From Deltaproteobacteria bacterium (GTDB lineage: Bacteria > Bdellovibrionota > JACOXK01): a stretch of DNA of 64,000 nucleotides. The stretch's first letter is position 1. Every line of letters begins with the position of its first letter. The notes beneath the pieces are model-generated. The model was given only the letters and a program-made list of their open reading frames with translations. It ran no database searches and was not told where the DNA came from. The stretch covers positions 1 through 64,000 of the forward strand of contig JACPKQ010000020.1 in NCBI GenBank assembly GCA_016186995.1, given 5' to 3'. A program made the position numbers and the translations under genes. This document shows positions 19,661 to 30,794 of this stretch, piece after piece.

Positions 19661-20989
19661 TTATGAAGAAAAAACAATATGATCTATCTTCTTTCTGACT
19701 GCTTCCTGTGGAATGCTTTCTATAATTTCACTTACAAAAGCATGAATGAGCATTTTTCGTGCTTCTTCCTCTGAAATACCTCGTGATTTTAAGTAAAAAA
19801 GCGCTTTTTGATCAAGCTGTCCTGTAGAAGATCCGTGAGTACACTCCACATCATCTGCATAAATTTCTAAATTAGGCTTTGCAAAAACTTGAGCGCCTTC
19901 TGATAAAAGTAAGTTTTTATTAATCTGACGTGCTTGTGTCCCTTTTGTTCCTTTAGCAACTATAATTTTGCCATCAAAAACTCCTTGAGCTTTTTCTTCC
20001 ACAACAGCTTTGAAAAACTGATCACTCACACAGTTGGAAACGTTATGTTCCACCAAAGTATGGAAATCAATCACCTGAGAACCTTTTGGTTTTAAAAGCC
20101 CCTTTAAAAAACACTGCGCATGTCCCTGCGTAAAAGGCACATTTACATCTTGTCTTGAAAATCTTCCACCAATGCCAAATAAAAAACTTCTCACTTCACT
20201 TTTTAACCCCTGCTCAAAATAAAGATCAGAAATATGAAAAGCATTTTTTCCCTCAAGCTGGAAACGATAATGTTCACATTGTGATTGTTCTTGTGTTACA
20301 ATTTGAGAAACAACAGAATTAAAATAGTGGGCGTTCTCTTCCCCTCCAAAAGATTCTAAAATAGTCACTTTCGAAGCTTTTCCTATGATAAAAAGATTCC
20401 TTAAATAATGAGCACTGTTAGAATTTGTAGAAAAATAAATAAAATGCAATGGTTTCTTTATTTTTTGACCCTCTCTTACATAAAGACAAGCTCCATTTGA
20501 AAAAAGCGCTGTATTTAAAGATGTAAAAGCATTTTTCTTCGAATGAAGTTTTTTATTCACATAGTTTCGAGCTATGTGAGGGTGACATTTTATAAACTCT
20601 TGTAAATTACCTAAAAATACTTGAGAAGGAAGATCTTCTATTTTAGATAAATCTTTTGAGAAAAGACCATTTATAAAAACAACTCTATAGCAATCAAGCC
20701 CTTCAAATATAAAAGGCTCAATATTTTCTTTCCCATCACCAAAGATTGCGAGATCACCACGGATTCTTTCAGAATCCTCGTGATGACGAGGTTTAAAAGA
20801 ACTCTCTAAAAAAGAAGAAATATCTGTATACTTCCATTCTTCTACTTTTTTGTTTGGAAATCCTTGTTTTTGAAATTGCTCTATGGCGCTGTCTTTAAGC
20901 TCTTTAAGCCAAGGAGACACACTTCCATTCAGAGATTGTTTTAAACTCTTGTATTGAGAAACATAATCTTGAACAGTGTGAAGTGTCAT
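19661..20989 (-). CDS. sufD: Fe-S assembly protein SufD
   Basis: DDVECTHGSSTGQLDQKALFYLKSRGISEEEARKMLIHAF; contains a palindromic repeat (20752-20789). Confidence 0.94.
   Translation of the reverse strand: MTLHTVQDYVSQYKSLKQSLNGSVSPWLKELKDSAIEQFQKQGFPNKKVEEWKYTDISSFLESSFKPRHHEDSERIRGDLAIFGDGKENIEPFIFEGLDCYRVVFINGLFSKDLSKIEDLPSQVFLGNLQEFIKCHPHIARNYVNKKLHSKKNAFTSLNTALFSNGACLYVREGQKIKKPLHFIYFSTNSNSAHYLRNLFIIGKASKVTILESFGGEENAHYFNSVVSQIVTQEQSQCEHYRFQLEGKNAFHISDLYFEQGLKSEVRSFLFGIGGRFSRQDVNVPFTQGHAQCFLKGLLKPKGSQVIDFHTLVEHNVSNCVSDQFFKAVVEEKAQGVFDGKIIVAKGTKGTQARQINKNLLLSEGAQVFAKPNLEIYADDVECTHGSSTGQLDQKALFYLKSRGISEEEARKMLIHAFVSEIIESIPQEAVRKKIDHIVFSS
20752..20789. repeat. Hairpin repeat inside sufD (GATCACCACGGATTCT-TTC-AGAATCCTCGTGATGAC)
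   Basis: Direct reading; translated as RHHEDSERIRGD. Confidence 0.65.
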
Positions 20990-20994
20990 ATTTT

Positions 20995-21732
20995 TTACCC
21001 AACCCCGTCATACCCCTTTTCTTCAAGAAGAAGTGCCAGATCTTTTCCTCCAGAACGAATAATTTTTCCATCTGAAAGAACATGAACCTTATCTGGAACA
21101 ATATAATTTAAAAGTCTTTGATAGTGGGTAATGACAAGAAAACTTGTATGAGGCCCTCTTAAAGAATTTACACCTTGAGATACAATTTTAATAGCATCGA
21201 TATCAAGACCCGAATCTGTTTCATCAAGAATAGAAAGTTTAGGCTCTAACATCGCCATCTGAAAAATTTCATTTCTTTTCTTCTCTCCACCAGAAAAACC
21301 TACATTTAAAGAACGACTCATGAAAACTTCATCCATTTGAAGAAGCTTCATCTTTTCTTTCATGAGTTTTAAAAAATCAAGAGCATCTATTTCACTTTCC
21401 CCTCGATATTTTTTAATAGAATTGACAGCTGTTTTAAGAAAGTTAGTGACAGAAACCCCTGGTATTTCAACTGGATATTGAAAGCTTTGGAAAACTCCTT
21501 TACAGGCTCTTTCTTCAGGTGCCATGTGAAGTAAGCTCTTTCCTTCATAAAGTACTTCACCTTGAGTCACTTCATAATCTTCTCTACCAGAAAGTACATT
21601 AGCCAAAGTACTCTTGCCTGAGCCATTAGGCCCCATAAGGGCATGTACTTCACCTTTTTTGAGCTCTAGATGAATACCCTTGAGTATTTCTTTACCCCCT
21701 ACTTTGGCATGTAAGTTTTTTATTACTAACAT
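20995..21732 (-). CDS. sufC: Fe-S assembly ATPase SufC
   Basis: Walker A GPNGSGKST, ABC signature FSGGEKKR. Confidence 0.96.
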   Translation of the reverse strand: MLVIKNLHAKVGGKEILKGIHLELKKGEVHALMGPNGSGKSTLANVLSGREDYEVTQGEVLYEGKSLLHMAPEERACKGVFQSFQYPVEIPGVSVTNFLKTAVNSIKKYRGESEIDALDFLKLMKEKMKLLQMDEVFMSRSLNVGFSGGEKKRNEIFQMAMLEPKLSILDETDSGLDIDAIKIVSQGVNSLRGPHTSFLVITHYQRLLNYIVPDKVHVLSDGKIIRSGGKDLALLLEEKGYDGVG

Positions 21733-21743
21733 AACTGACTCCT

Positions 21744-23204
21744 TTAGCCGACAGCGCCTTCAAGGCTTACGTCAAGAAGTTTTTGGGCCTCAACGGCAAA
21801 TTCCATAGGAAGTTTTCTAAAAACTTCTTTACAAAATCCGTTCACAATAAGCGAAACCGCATCTTCTTCTGACATCCCTCTTTGTCTGCAATAAAAAAGT
21901 TGATCATCCCTTATTTTTGAAGTTGTTGCTTCATGCTCTACCCGAGCTGTTTTATTTTTAGACTCAATATAAGGGAAGGTATGGGCCCCGCACTGACTTC
22001 CTAATAATAGAGAGTCGCATTGTGAATAATTTTGAGCCCTGTCTGCACCTTTTTGAATTTTGACAAGCCCTCGATAAGTATTTTGTCCATGCCCCGCTGC
22101 AATGCCCTTTGAGATAATAGTACTTCTTGTATTTTTACCAATGTGAATCATTTTAGTACCTGTATCTGCTTGTTGATAGTTATTGGTAAGGGCAACAGAG
22201 TAAAATTCACCTACTGAATTATCACCTTTTAAAATACAACTTGGATATTTCCATGTAATGGCAGAGCCTGTTTCAACCTGTGTCCAAGAAATTTTAGAAT
22301 TTTTTCCAGCACATTTACCTCGTTTAGTTACAAAATTATAAATACCACCCTTTCCTTCTTTATCCCCTGGATACCAGTTTTGGACTGTGGCATATTTAAT
22401 CTCAGCATTGTCTTTAGCTAAAAGCTCAACGACCGCTGCATGCAATTGATTTTCATCACGCATAGGAGCTGTGCAACCCTCTAAGTAACTTACATAACTT
22501 CCTTCTTCTGCAATAATAAGAGTTCTTTCAAACTGCCCTGTGTTGGCAGCATTAATTCTAAAATAAGTAGAAAGCTCCATAGGACATCGAACACCTTTTG
22601 GAATGTAGCAAAATGAACCGTCACTAAAAACAGCTGAATTGAGTGTTGCAAAATAATTATCAGTGTAAGGAACGACACATCCTAAATATTCTTCTATCAA
22701 ATGAGGATGCTCTCTCACTGCTTCAGAAAAAGAACAAAAAATAATTCCTAATTCTTTTAATTTCTTTTTAAAAGTGGTTGCAACAGACACACTATCGAGA
22801 ACTGCATCGACTGCTACACCCGAGAAGCGCTTTTGCTCATCTAAAGAAATACCTAATTTTTGAAACATAGATCTTAATTCTGGATCTACTTCATCCAAGC
22901 TCTTAAGCTCTTTTTTAGGTTTAGGTGCTGAGTAATAAATAATTTTTTGGTAATCGATAGGGGCATATTTCACATGCTGCCATGTGGGTTCTTCCATTTT
23001 AAGCCAATGCCTATAAGCTTTAAGGCGCCACTCGAGAAGAAAAAGAGGTTCTTTCTTTTTTTTGGAAATAAAACGTATAATATCCTCATTAAGCCCACAA
23101 GGTGCTTGTTCAGATTCAATGTGTGTTTCGAAGCCATATTTATACTCTTGCTCCGTTATTTTTTTAATGGCTACGTTTTTTTCTTGTGGCATCAGAGCCT
23201 CCAT
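21744..23204 (-). CDS. sufB: Fe-S assembly protein SufB
   Basis: [47 protein letters not shown]. Confidence 0.96.
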   Translation of the reverse strand: MEALMPQEKNVAIKKITEQEYKYGFETHIESEQAPCGLNEDIIRFISKKKKEPLFLLEWRLKAYRHWLKMEEPTWQHVKYAPIDYQKIIYYSAPKPKKELKSLDEVDPELRSMFQKLGISLDEQKRFSGVAVDAVLDSVSVATTFKKKLKELGIIFCSFSEAVREHPHLIEEYLGCVVPYTDNYFATLNSAVFSDGSFCYIPKGVRCPMELSTYFRINAANTGQFERTLIIAEEGSYVSYLEGCTAPMRDENQLHAAVVELLAKDNAEIKYATVQNWYPGDKEGKGGIYNFVTKRGKCAGKNSKISWTQVETGSAITWKYPSCILKGDNSVGEFYSVALTNNYQQADTGTKMIHIGKNTRSTIISKGIAAGHGQNTYRGLVKIQKGADRAQNYSQCDSLLLGSQCGAHTFPYIESKNKTARVEHEATTSKIRDDQLFYCRQRGMSEEDAVSLIVNGFCKEVFRKLPMEFAVEAQKLLDVSLEGAVG

Positions 23205-23268
23205 TTTGTTTCCTAAACTTCACGTTTTCTTAAATCCATACCTTTTTGTCAACTTTCTATTAAAAAAC

Positions 23269-23751
23269 CTATCTCATTCCAATAACCTTTGCCTGCTCTT
23301 GAATAATTTCTTCCATCTGTTTTTTCATGCCCCTTTCATCCTGAAGAAGCTGATCTAAAGTTACTTCGTTCATAACTGAACTCATGTATTTATAAATAAC
23401 ACTCCACACAGATTTCACTGAACAATTAGCATTATGCACACAAACATTTGCTAAACCCGTGTGATCCAAACAAAACTCACTATTAAACATAGAACTCCCC
23501 AAAGCCTTTGACACCTCTGCCAAACTAATGGAACTAGGGTCTTTCCTCAAAGAATATCCACCATGAACACCGCGTTTTGCTTCGATTAACTTTGACTTTT
23601 TCAAAAGGGAGGTAATTTTAGAAACATATTCTTGAGACAAACCTTCTTTTTCAGATATCTCTCTAATAGAAATACCCTCATCCCACACACGAGCTATCTG
23701 CAAAAGACATCTTAAGCCATATTCTTCTAAAGCAGTAATTTTCATGAACAC
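23269..23751 (-). CDS. Rrf2-family transcriptional regulator (probable SUF regulator)
   Basis: Winged-helix ALEEYGLRCLLQIAR...; three-Cys cluster CLDHTGLANVCVHNANC (CX9CX5C). Confidence 0.9.
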   Translation of the reverse strand: MFMKITALEEYGLRCLLQIARVWDEGISIREISEKEGLSQEYVSKITSLLKKSKLIEAKRGVHGGYSLRKDPSSISLAEVSKALGSSMFNSEFCLDHTGLANVCVHNANCSVKSVWSVIYKYMSSVMNEVTLDQLLQDERGMKKQMEEIIQEQAKVIGMR

Positions 23752-23775
23752 CCCCTACACTTTAATTATAGCAAA

Positions 23776-23803
23776 TCTATACTAAAAAGTACTCTTTTGT
23801 CAA
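23776..23803 (-). promoter_or_regulatory. Candidate sigma70 promoter of the suf operon (TTGACA ... TATAGA)
   Basis: Reverse complement of 23798-23803 is TTGACA and of 23776-23781 is TATAGA, ~16-nt spacer. Confidence 0.55.
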
Positions 23804-23849
23804 TAGTCTAACATATTGAAATTAAAGATATTTTTAAAATGGTGGCCGC

Positions 23850-24545
23850 TTAATCTTCAGGAAATTTAAGATGTCTGAGATATTGTAAATAGACAAATCC
23901 AAGAACTTGTTCATCATGTGGAGTGGGTTTGCGATCACAGACAGGGATTCTTTTAAAATACATAATATCTTCTTTATGATTCGAATGTTGCATGCCTATC
24001 AGATGTCCCACTTCATGCGTGACGATACCTTCAAGACAAAAGCTAAAAAAAACTTCTCGCAAGCCTTCCATATGCCATTGATCTTGTGTGTGAAAACCAT
24101 ACCACTCATTGATAACAATATCTCCTCCAACCGAGCTCCAGTTGCCATTTTCATCCAACAGATGATGGGCTTTAGCAAGTTTATGCTCATGAGGTTCATC
24201 AAACGCTTCTCTTCTCACAATATGAACCTGATCACCGGAATCAGTGGGAAAGTCTGCCAAACCTAAATATTTAAAATGAAAATTCGTTGCTGTTAATTTT
24301 CGAATGATGGGTTCCCAGTTTTTAAAGCCTTGCTGAATGGTTTCAATTTCTTCTTTCGTAAATGCGTTGTCTTGAATATAATACTCACTGGGGAAAATAG
24401 GCTTAATGTATTGATTGAAAATTTCTTTACGTTCTTGCTCCGGGATGTGAGAAATGTTGCAGCCTGCAAAAAATTGAATAATAACAACGCACAGAAATAA
24501 AACAGAACGCTTTCTTTTTAAGAAACTTTTAAACCACACAATCAC
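23850..24545 (-). CDS. Metzincin/matrixin-like zinc metalloprotease, lipoprotein
   Basis: Zinc motif HEVGHLIGMQHS followed by DIMYF Met-turn; lipobox FFAGC; paralog of 31817-32488. Confidence 0.85.
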   Translation of the reverse strand: MIVWFKSFLKRKRSVLFLCVVIIQFFAGCNISHIPEQERKEIFNQYIKPIFPSEYYIQDNAFTKEEIETIQQGFKNWEPIIRKLTATNFHFKYLGLADFPTDSGDQVHIVRREAFDEPHEHKLAKAHHLLDENGNWSSVGGDIVINEWYGFHTQDQWHMEGLREVFFSFCLEGIVTHEVGHLIGMQHSNHKEDIMYFKRIPVCDRKPTPHDEQVLGFVYLQYLRHLKFPED

Positions 24546-24685
24546 GGTCTAAAACACGTAAATAAACAAAGTTACTTTGTCAACCATCTTCGATGGTTTA
24601 TCCAAAAACTCACTTTTTCTCATCCCTGCGCAGATTGCAATTTTTTCATTGACCGGAAAATAAATTTCAAATATCACATAAGTGT

Positions 24686-25330
24686 ATGTATCGTATGTGT
24701 GTAACGTTGTTGTGTATGAGCCTATGCTTTCTTCCATTAGCCCATGGAAAAATTTCATTTGAGACAGAACAGATGATTCAGCAATTAGACTGGGATATGA
24801 CCCGAATCGGTCGTCAAGGTCAAAAAGCGCGAAATCGGGCAGTTACCAAATTGACTTGTCTTGGCAAAAGAGAAGAAGAAACACGTCAACGCGTTTTAGA
24901 AACCGCGGGCAGACTTCTGGGACATTCAAATATTATTGTAAATGAGGCGGCTATGAACGTTTTTCAAAATTTAGATGCCGTTCAAGAAATGAATGATTAT
25001 AAACAGAAATTTCTGCTTCGGTATGGATCTCCCCAAAACAGGAATGAAGTAAAAGAGATCTTTCATGAAATATTCACACGTGAAGATGAAGGGCTTGAGG
25101 TGATCAAAGAATTTTATCCGGATAGAGATGATGTCATCTATCTAAACGAACTCTCTGATTTATATAATGACCACACCGGTCAGAGACTCAAAATACGTTT
25201 GCGTACCTTTTCACTCAAATATCCTGATCGTCAAGAACGCGATAATATTTCACATATTCAGGCTGAAGTCATAGAAGATTTTCATGTGTCTGAAATGGTT
25301 CCAACGGATCCAGCTTGCAAGCCGCTTTGA
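24686..25330 (+). CDS. Hypothetical exported protein
   Basis: Signal peptide (MYRMCVTLLCMSLCFLPLAHG), 214 aa; divergent from metzincin gene. Confidence 0.55.
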   Translation: MYRMCVTLLCMSLCFLPLAHGKISFETEQMIQQLDWDMTRIGRQGQKARNRAVTKLTCLGKREEETRQRVLETAGRLLGHSNIIVNEAAMNVFQNLDAVQEMNDYKQKFLLRYGSPQNRNEVKEIFHEIFTREDEGLEVIKEFYPDRDDVIYLNELSDLYNDHTGQRLKIRLRTFSLKYPDRQERDNISHIQAEVIEDFHVSEMVPTDPACKPL

Positions 25331-25408
25331 CCCTGGTAATTATCCTAGGCCCCTTGGTACTTACATACCATTAAAGACTCTTCACACTATCACCGATAAA
25401 GAGTTGTT

Positions 25409-26698
25409 ATGTCACAAAACAATATTCTTACTTCTGCTATTAAACAAATGGAGAAAGCTCGGGAATTCACTGATATTTCACATGAAGTCATTGATAGATT
25501 AGAACATACAAAAAATATTCTTGAAGTCTCTATTCCTGTTCGCATGGATGACGGCTCTCTTAAAATTTTTACTGGCATGCGCGTTCGACATAATGATTTG
25601 AGAGGTCCAACCAAAGGGGGTATTCGCTATCATCCCGAGGTTAATCTTAACGAAATAAAAACTCTTGCATTTTTAATGACTTTTAAATGTGCTGTATTGA
25701 ACCTACCTTTTGGGGGAGCTAAGGGTGGTATTATTGTAAACCCTAAAGAGCTATCTCGTTTTGAACTTGAAAGACTGAGCCGTGGCTACATAGAAATGAT
25801 CTCTGATTTTATTGGACCAGATACAGACATCCCAGCTCCTGATGTTTATACAAATGAAATGATCATGGGTTGGATGGCCAGTGAATACAATATTATTAAA
25901 AGGCAAAAATATCCAGCCGTCATTACTGGAAAACCTTTAAGTTTAGGCGGAAGTCTTGGAAGAGATACCGCAACAGCACGTGGAGCTTTTTATATTATCG
26001 AGGAACTCAAAAAATTAAAAAAAATTAATCCTGAAAAAACAAAAGTTGCCGTTCAGGGATTCGGCAATGCCGGGTTTCATATAGCCGCTCTGCTCTTTGA
26101 TGCAGGTTATAAAATAGTAGCTGTGAGTGACTCACAAGGCGCTATTTATAGTGAAAAAGGACTTAACCCTTATCACGTAAAAAAATTTAAAGATGAACAT
26201 AAAGCTCTCAAAGCAGTTTATTGTGAAGAATCTGTGTGTGATATTCTTGAACATAAAAGTATTACAAATGCAGAACTTCTTGAGTTAGATGTCGATATAC
26301 TCATCCCTGCTGCTCTTGAAAATCAGATTACAAAAGAAAATGCTAGTACAATTAAGGCTCCTATCGTTGTTGAACTAGCTAATGGTCCTGTTACCGATGA
26401 GGCAGATGATATTTTAGAAAAAAAGAATATTCTAGTTATCCCTGATATTCTTGCTAATGCAGGGGGTGTCACCGTCTCTTATTTTGAGGGGGTTCAAAAT
26501 AAAAGTAGGTATTATTGGCCACTCAAAGAAATTCATGAAAAACTCTCTGAAAAAATGAAATCTTCATTCCATGATGTTTACAAGATTCATGAAAAAAATA
26601 AAATAACAATGCGCACAGCCGCCTATGTCCTAGCTTTGAAGCGAATTGGGGATGCCGTAAAATCTTTAGGGACAAAAGAATATTATATAGCTGCTTAA
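25409..26698 (+). CDS. gdhA: Glu/Leu/Phe/Val dehydrogenase (glutamate dehydrogenase)
   Basis: [47 protein letters not shown]-binding VQGFGNAG. Confidence 0.95.
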   Translation: MSQNNILTSAIKQMEKAREFTDISHEVIDRLEHTKNILEVSIPVRMDDGSLKIFTGMRVRHNDLRGPTKGGIRYHPEVNLNEIKTLAFLMTFKCAVLNLPFGGAKGGIIVNPKELSRFELERLSRGYIEMISDFIGPDTDIPAPDVYTNEMIMGWMASEYNIIKRQKYPAVITGKPLSLGGSLGRDTATARGAFYIIEELKKLKKINPEKTKVAVQGFGNAGFHIAALLFDAGYKIVAVSDSQGAIYSEKGLNPYHVKKFKDEHKALKAVYCEESVCDILEHKSITNAELLELDVDILIPAALENQITKENASTIKAPIVVELANGPVTDEADDILEKKNILVIPDILANAGGVTVSYFEGVQNKSRYYWPLKEIHEKLSEKMKSSFHDVYKIHEKNKITMRTAAYVLALKRIGDAVKSLGTKEYYIAA

Positions 26699-26701
26699 AT
26701 C

Positions 26702-27730
26702 TCACCTCATTTCTAAAAAATTTATAAAGTATATATGTCTCTCACCTCTGAAAAAGGACTTATCTTTTTGATAGTGAATTTTTCCTTTGATCACAACTTC
26801 TTTACCCCGATAATGTTTGAGCTCTGAATAGCGTTCTTTGGAAACCTTGACTGGGGTAATCGTATCTCCGTTAGCATCGACAAGCTTAAATTGCCCATAC
26901 TCGCCACCCCCACTTTTTAAAGTGCCCCTTAAAAGAATTTCAGATGCCTCTTCATACACAATGAAGTTTTGATGATACTGAACTCTTAAATCCGGAAACC
27001 AATCATTGACCATAACTTTAAAGATTTCTGATGAAATAGCTGGTTCATCGCTTAACGCAGTGAGGAAGAAAAAAGCCATTTCTTGGGCATATTTATCTAT
27101 TAATGTGGAAGGATTACCAGGAAGAGAAAAATCAGGAGGTAATATAGTCGTTGTTGCTAACAAGAGTGGCTTGATGTTGTGATACAAATCTATTAATTCA
27201 TTTCTTGGAAATTTTCTAAAAACCAACATGATAGATTTTAATGCTTCACCTCTTATGAGTGATAATCCTGCTGTTAAAAAGACCGTATTTTTAACTACGT
27301 CTGGAATCCTAGAAAAATAATTAAAAACATCACCTATCACAGACGTGTTTCCTAATTTTCCCATATTTTCCACCAATGCGCGCAGTAACCATTCTTGGTT
27401 TTTAGTAAAAAGATCCATCTTTGCTGGTGGTGTTTCTCTAAACAGTAACTGTTGAAAATAAGGATAAGCCTCTGGATGAGCATGTTTCCCCAATGCTTTT
27501 ATTGTGTATCTCACCACCATGGCATCTCTATCAAACAGAGCATCAAGCAGTGCATCAAAAGCTCTTTTACTTTCTTTATAGTCGCCAAGTTCAATCGCTG
27601 CACCAGCCCTCTCAACCCCCAACTCTGCATTTTTTAAGGTAAAAATGAGTTGATCTAATTTTTCCTCGGATCCAGCATAGGACCAGCTCGCAACGACCAT
27701 CAATGCAAATATGACAAGAATTTTTCTCAT
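26702..27730 (-). CDS. Exported HEAT-repeat-like protein
   Basis: Signal peptide plus HEAT-like helices (DALLDALFDRDAMVVRYTIKALGKHAHPEAYPYFQQLL). Confidence 0.65.
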   Translation of the reverse strand: MRKILVIFALMVVASWSYAGSEEKLDQLIFTLKNAELGVERAGAAIELGDYKESKRAFDALLDALFDRDAMVVRYTIKALGKHAHPEAYPYFQQLLFRETPPAKMDLFTKNQEWLLRALVENMGKLGNTSVIGDVFNYFSRIPDVVKNTVFLTAGLSLIRGEALKSIMLVFRKFPRNELIDLYHNIKPLLLATTTILPPDFSLPGNPSTLIDKYAQEMAFFFLTALSDEPAISSEIFKVMVNDWFPDLRVQYHQNFIVYEEASEILLRGTLKSGGGEYGQFKLVDANGDTITPVKVSKERYSELKHYRGKEVVIKGKIHYQKDKSFFRGERHIYFINFLEMR

Positions 27731-27829
27731 TGGAAAAAGTCCTCCTATCTAAAATTTTAAATTGCTACACAACACTCAACGACTGCAACCATTATATTGC
27801 TATACAAAATATTGTAAAGGCCTTTCCCG

Positions 27830-29152
27830 TTACCTCTTAAGAACTTCTCTCAAAGCAGGGAAAATTTTAGGTGGGGCATCTTCAGACTGAAATGTGACAT
27901 CAAAAAACTTAGCTACGTCGATCGCTGAACTCACAGCGTCTTCATGGAGTCCATATCCAAAATAACTTCCGCAAAAAAAACTATTTTTTTCCCCATTTAA
28001 AGTAGGCAGTTGCTGAATTGTTGGATACGAAGAAAAATCATAAATGGGTGTTCTTAAAGTAAGATCTAATTCTATGAGTTCATCCCGAATAGGAAAATTA
28101 GGATGTTGTGTACCAATATATTCACAATCTTTAGAAACATAAGATTGATGCCAGGTAGATCCACTCACAGATGTATCAACCACCCCATTTCTATTCGTAT
28201 AAAGGAATGTATAAGCTTGCATTAAATCGCGCGGTGGAAATGAGGAATAATCTCGATGAACGGCTAAACGACCATTATAGTATCTCCAAGCTCCTAAAAT
28301 TTTTCTCTCAGCATCGGTAGGACTTTCTATAAGAGGGAGAGCTTGATCTGCATTACAAGCAAAAACCACTTGATCAAAAGGACGTTTTTCTCCATCCTTC
28401 ATGACTAATGTAACACCTTTTTCATCTCGCAAAACAGTTTTAATCTGTGCATTAAAAATCACTTTACTGCGAAATGATGCAGACAGAGCCTCTACATAAC
28501 TCTTTGTACCTCCATCTACACAACGGATGGAATAAAGAGCCTTAGGAGAGAGAAAATCATTATGAACTTTAAGTTTATTCAGAAAAAAGCTTGCTGGAGA
28601 GTTTAAAATATCCGAACCCTTCATAGAAGAAAGCAAGCATAAAGTGCACATAAAAATTGTTCTTGCGTCTCCTTTAAACTGAGGAATTTTTTGTAGACAT
28701 TCATCTAAAGTAAGCCCCTCTACCTCACCTGCCTTCAATAAAGCTTGGGCTTTCTTTAATCCTAAATAAACTTGCATGAGCATTTTCAAACTGCTCGCCC
28801 GAAGAAGCTGAAATTTTTGTTTCCGAATACCTTTAAAAGTGGGTGTTAAATAAATTCCTTCATGGGTGTCCAAATCACGCAAACTCATAAAAGAAGTAGG
28901 ACACAAACTTGTTCCAATATCTAGCTCAGAAAGAAGAGCAAAAAAGTTTTTGTAGCCTTTTCTACCAAAAGCAGCAACTGCAACATCCATTGAGTCACCT
29001 TGAGGAGATATATGAGTATAAGCATTTCCTCCAATTCGTGAGGACTTTTCAAATAAAGTAACATCATGCTTTTGATTGATTAGATATCCAGCGGTTAAAC
29101 CCGCAATGCCGCCACCAATAATAGCTACATTCCTTCTTTTCATTTTCTTCAT
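27830..29152 (-). CDS. NAD(P)/FAD-dependent oxidoreductase (amine oxidase-like)
   Basis: GGGIAGLTAGYLINQKHDVTLFEKSSRIGGNAYT dinucleotide-binding motif. Confidence 0.85.
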   Translation of the reverse strand: MKKMKRRNVAIIGGGIAGLTAGYLINQKHDVTLFEKSSRIGGNAYTHISPQGDSMDVAVAAFGRKGYKNFFALLSELDIGTSLCPTSFMSLRDLDTHEGIYLTPTFKGIRKQKFQLLRASSLKMLMQVYLGLKKAQALLKAGEVEGLTLDECLQKIPQFKGDARTIFMCTLCLLSSMKGSDILNSPASFFLNKLKVHNDFLSPKALYSIRCVDGGTKSYVEALSASFRSKVIFNAQIKTVLRDEKGVTLVMKDGEKRPFDQVVFACNADQALPLIESPTDAERKILGAWRYYNGRLAVHRDYSSFPPRDLMQAYTFLYTNRNGVVDTSVSGSTWHQSYVSKDCEYIGTQHPNFPIRDELIELDLTLRTPIYDFSSYPTIQQLPTLNGEKNSFFCGSYFGYGLHEDAVSSAIDVAKFFDVTFQSEDAPPKIFPALREVLKR

Positions 29153-29919
29153 TCAATCAGTGTTGGTTCAAATAATATTCCCTCACAACTCGGAGAATAT
29201 AAAAACTGGATTTGCTTTCCAAGATTGAGCTCGTGGAAGGGTTGACTTTTAGGATGATCTCCCAATCGAAGACTCACTCGAGGCACCAAAAATGAAACCC
29301 CGAATTCTTTTTGATGAATGAAGACCTTTCCATGAAGTGGTCTTCCATCTTTGATTGGATAAGAGTTTAAAGTCATGATGTTAGACTTACTTCTTATCTT
29401 TATTTTTCGAGCCTCAAACTCTAAAATCAATTCTGACGACTCTTTGTCTCTTAATGTGCAAACACGATGAGTTGCAGTTTCTCTAAAGGTAATGTCAGCA
29501 AGATATTTTGGATAATTGAAATAATCAATCCCACCATAGAGAGCAACATCGGTAGTGACAGGAAGTTCTTTAATAAACCCGTAATAATCTGACTTTAAAG
29601 TAGACTTAAGTAAATGAATGAAGGTGTGATGAGTTTTTTTTCCATATTGAACCGCGAAGGAAAGAGAAACTTCATTATAAGGACCAATATCAGATTGCTT
29701 ATATTCCATACAATGAATAGCAGCTAAACCTCGTCCGGGTAAAATACTTAACGGATAATAATCCTCTGAAGGTAAATACTTTTGAATTGTTTTCAAGTCC
29801 GCCGTAAAAACGCAGCCCATTAAATTTATATCTTGATAAAATAAGGGAGATTTTCCTTTAAAATCACGAATGGGTAATTCTTTTTGTCTATACCCTTCAA
29901 AAAAATAATTTTGGTTCAT
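29149..29919 (-). CDS. Acetoacetate decarboxylase-like family protein
   Basis: ADC-like fold pattern (GVFTADL.KYLPSEDYYPLSILPGRGLAAIHCMEYKQSDIGPYNEVSLSFAV; PVTTDVALYGGIDYFNYPKYLADI). Confidence 0.65.
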   Translation of the reverse strand: MNQNYFFEGYRQKELPIRDFKGKSPLFYQDINLMGCVFTADLKTIQKYLPSEDYYPLSILPGRGLAAIHCMEYKQSDIGPYNEVSLSFAVQYGKKTHHTFIHLLKSTLKSDYYGFIKELPVTTDVALYGGIDYFNYPKYLADITFRETATHRVCTLRDKESSELILEFEARKIKIRSKSNIMTLNSYPIKDGRPLHGKVFIHQKEFGVSFLVPRVSLRLGDHPKSQPFHELNLGKQIQFLYSPSCEGILFEPTLIE

Positions 29920-30794
29920 GGATGGAATACCCCCTGATTCATTAACTTTTTATACACTCTATAAATTAAAGAATCATTAAAAGAAGGAACAAACTTTTTT
30001 AATAAATAAAAGGCATGAGCATCTGGATTAATCAAAGTAAGTTTTTTCTTGTGTACAATGGCTTGAATAATCGTGTGAGATGCTTTTTCTGGATTTGAGC
30101 CAAACTTTTTCACAATCCTATTCATTTTGTGAACCCGGTCATCCTCTCCTTCTCCGTGAGAAAGAGGCCCTAATATTGAATGACTCGCAATTTGTGTTTT
30201 GACAAAAGCGGGGCAAATCGTACAGACAGCGACTCTATCCTTAAGCTCTAGACTCAACGCCTCAGAAAACCCAACCACTCCAAACTTTGAAGTGCTATAA
30301 GCAACCATACCTGGCATGCCAATGAGTCCCCCCAAAGAAGAAATATTGACGATAGCCCCATTCTTACTTTCTAATAATTTTGGAAGTAGAGCTTTTGTGA
30401 GCCGAACAGTTCCCATTAAATTGGTTTCAATCACCGTCTCAAAATCTTCAATTTTTGATTTTTCAAAAAGCCCACTATAAGTAACACCCGCATTATTAAT
30501 GAGAATATCAAGGGGATGATCAGCAATTTCTTCTATAGCTTTTTCGAAATTTTTTTTTGATGACAAATCACAATGTAAAATTTTAATTTTTTGAGAACGA
30601 TGAGATGGATTGCCCACATCTTCTAAGTCTTTCTTTAATATCTCAAGTCCTTTTAGATTTTTATCTAATATGGTTAAATGACAATGCTCCTTAAAATAAA
30701 AATCCTTACTTAACTGACGCCCTATTCCTGACGCGGCACCTGTAATAAAAACGTGGTTATTTTTAAAATGAAACTTTTTTCGAAACAAACTCAT
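29916..30794 (-). CDS. Short-chain dehydrogenase/reductase
   Basis: VFITGAASGIGRQ, NNAGVTYSG, YSTSKFG catalytic motif; start moved to the internal Met (30794). Confidence 0.9.
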   Translation of the reverse strand: MSLFRKKFHFKNNHVFITGAASGIGRQLSKDFYFKEHCHLTILDKNLKGLEILKKDLEDVGNPSHRSQKIKILHCDLSSKKNFEKAIEEIADHPLDILINNAGVTYSGLFEKSKIEDFETVIETNLMGTVRLTKALLPKLLESKNGAIVNISSLGGLIGMPGMVAYSTSKFGVVGFSEALSLELKDRVAVCTICPAFVKTQIASHSILGPLSHGEGEDDRVHKMNRIVKKFGSNPEKASHTIIQAIVHKKKLTLINPDAHAFYLLKKFVPSFNDSLIYRVYKKLMNQGVFHP

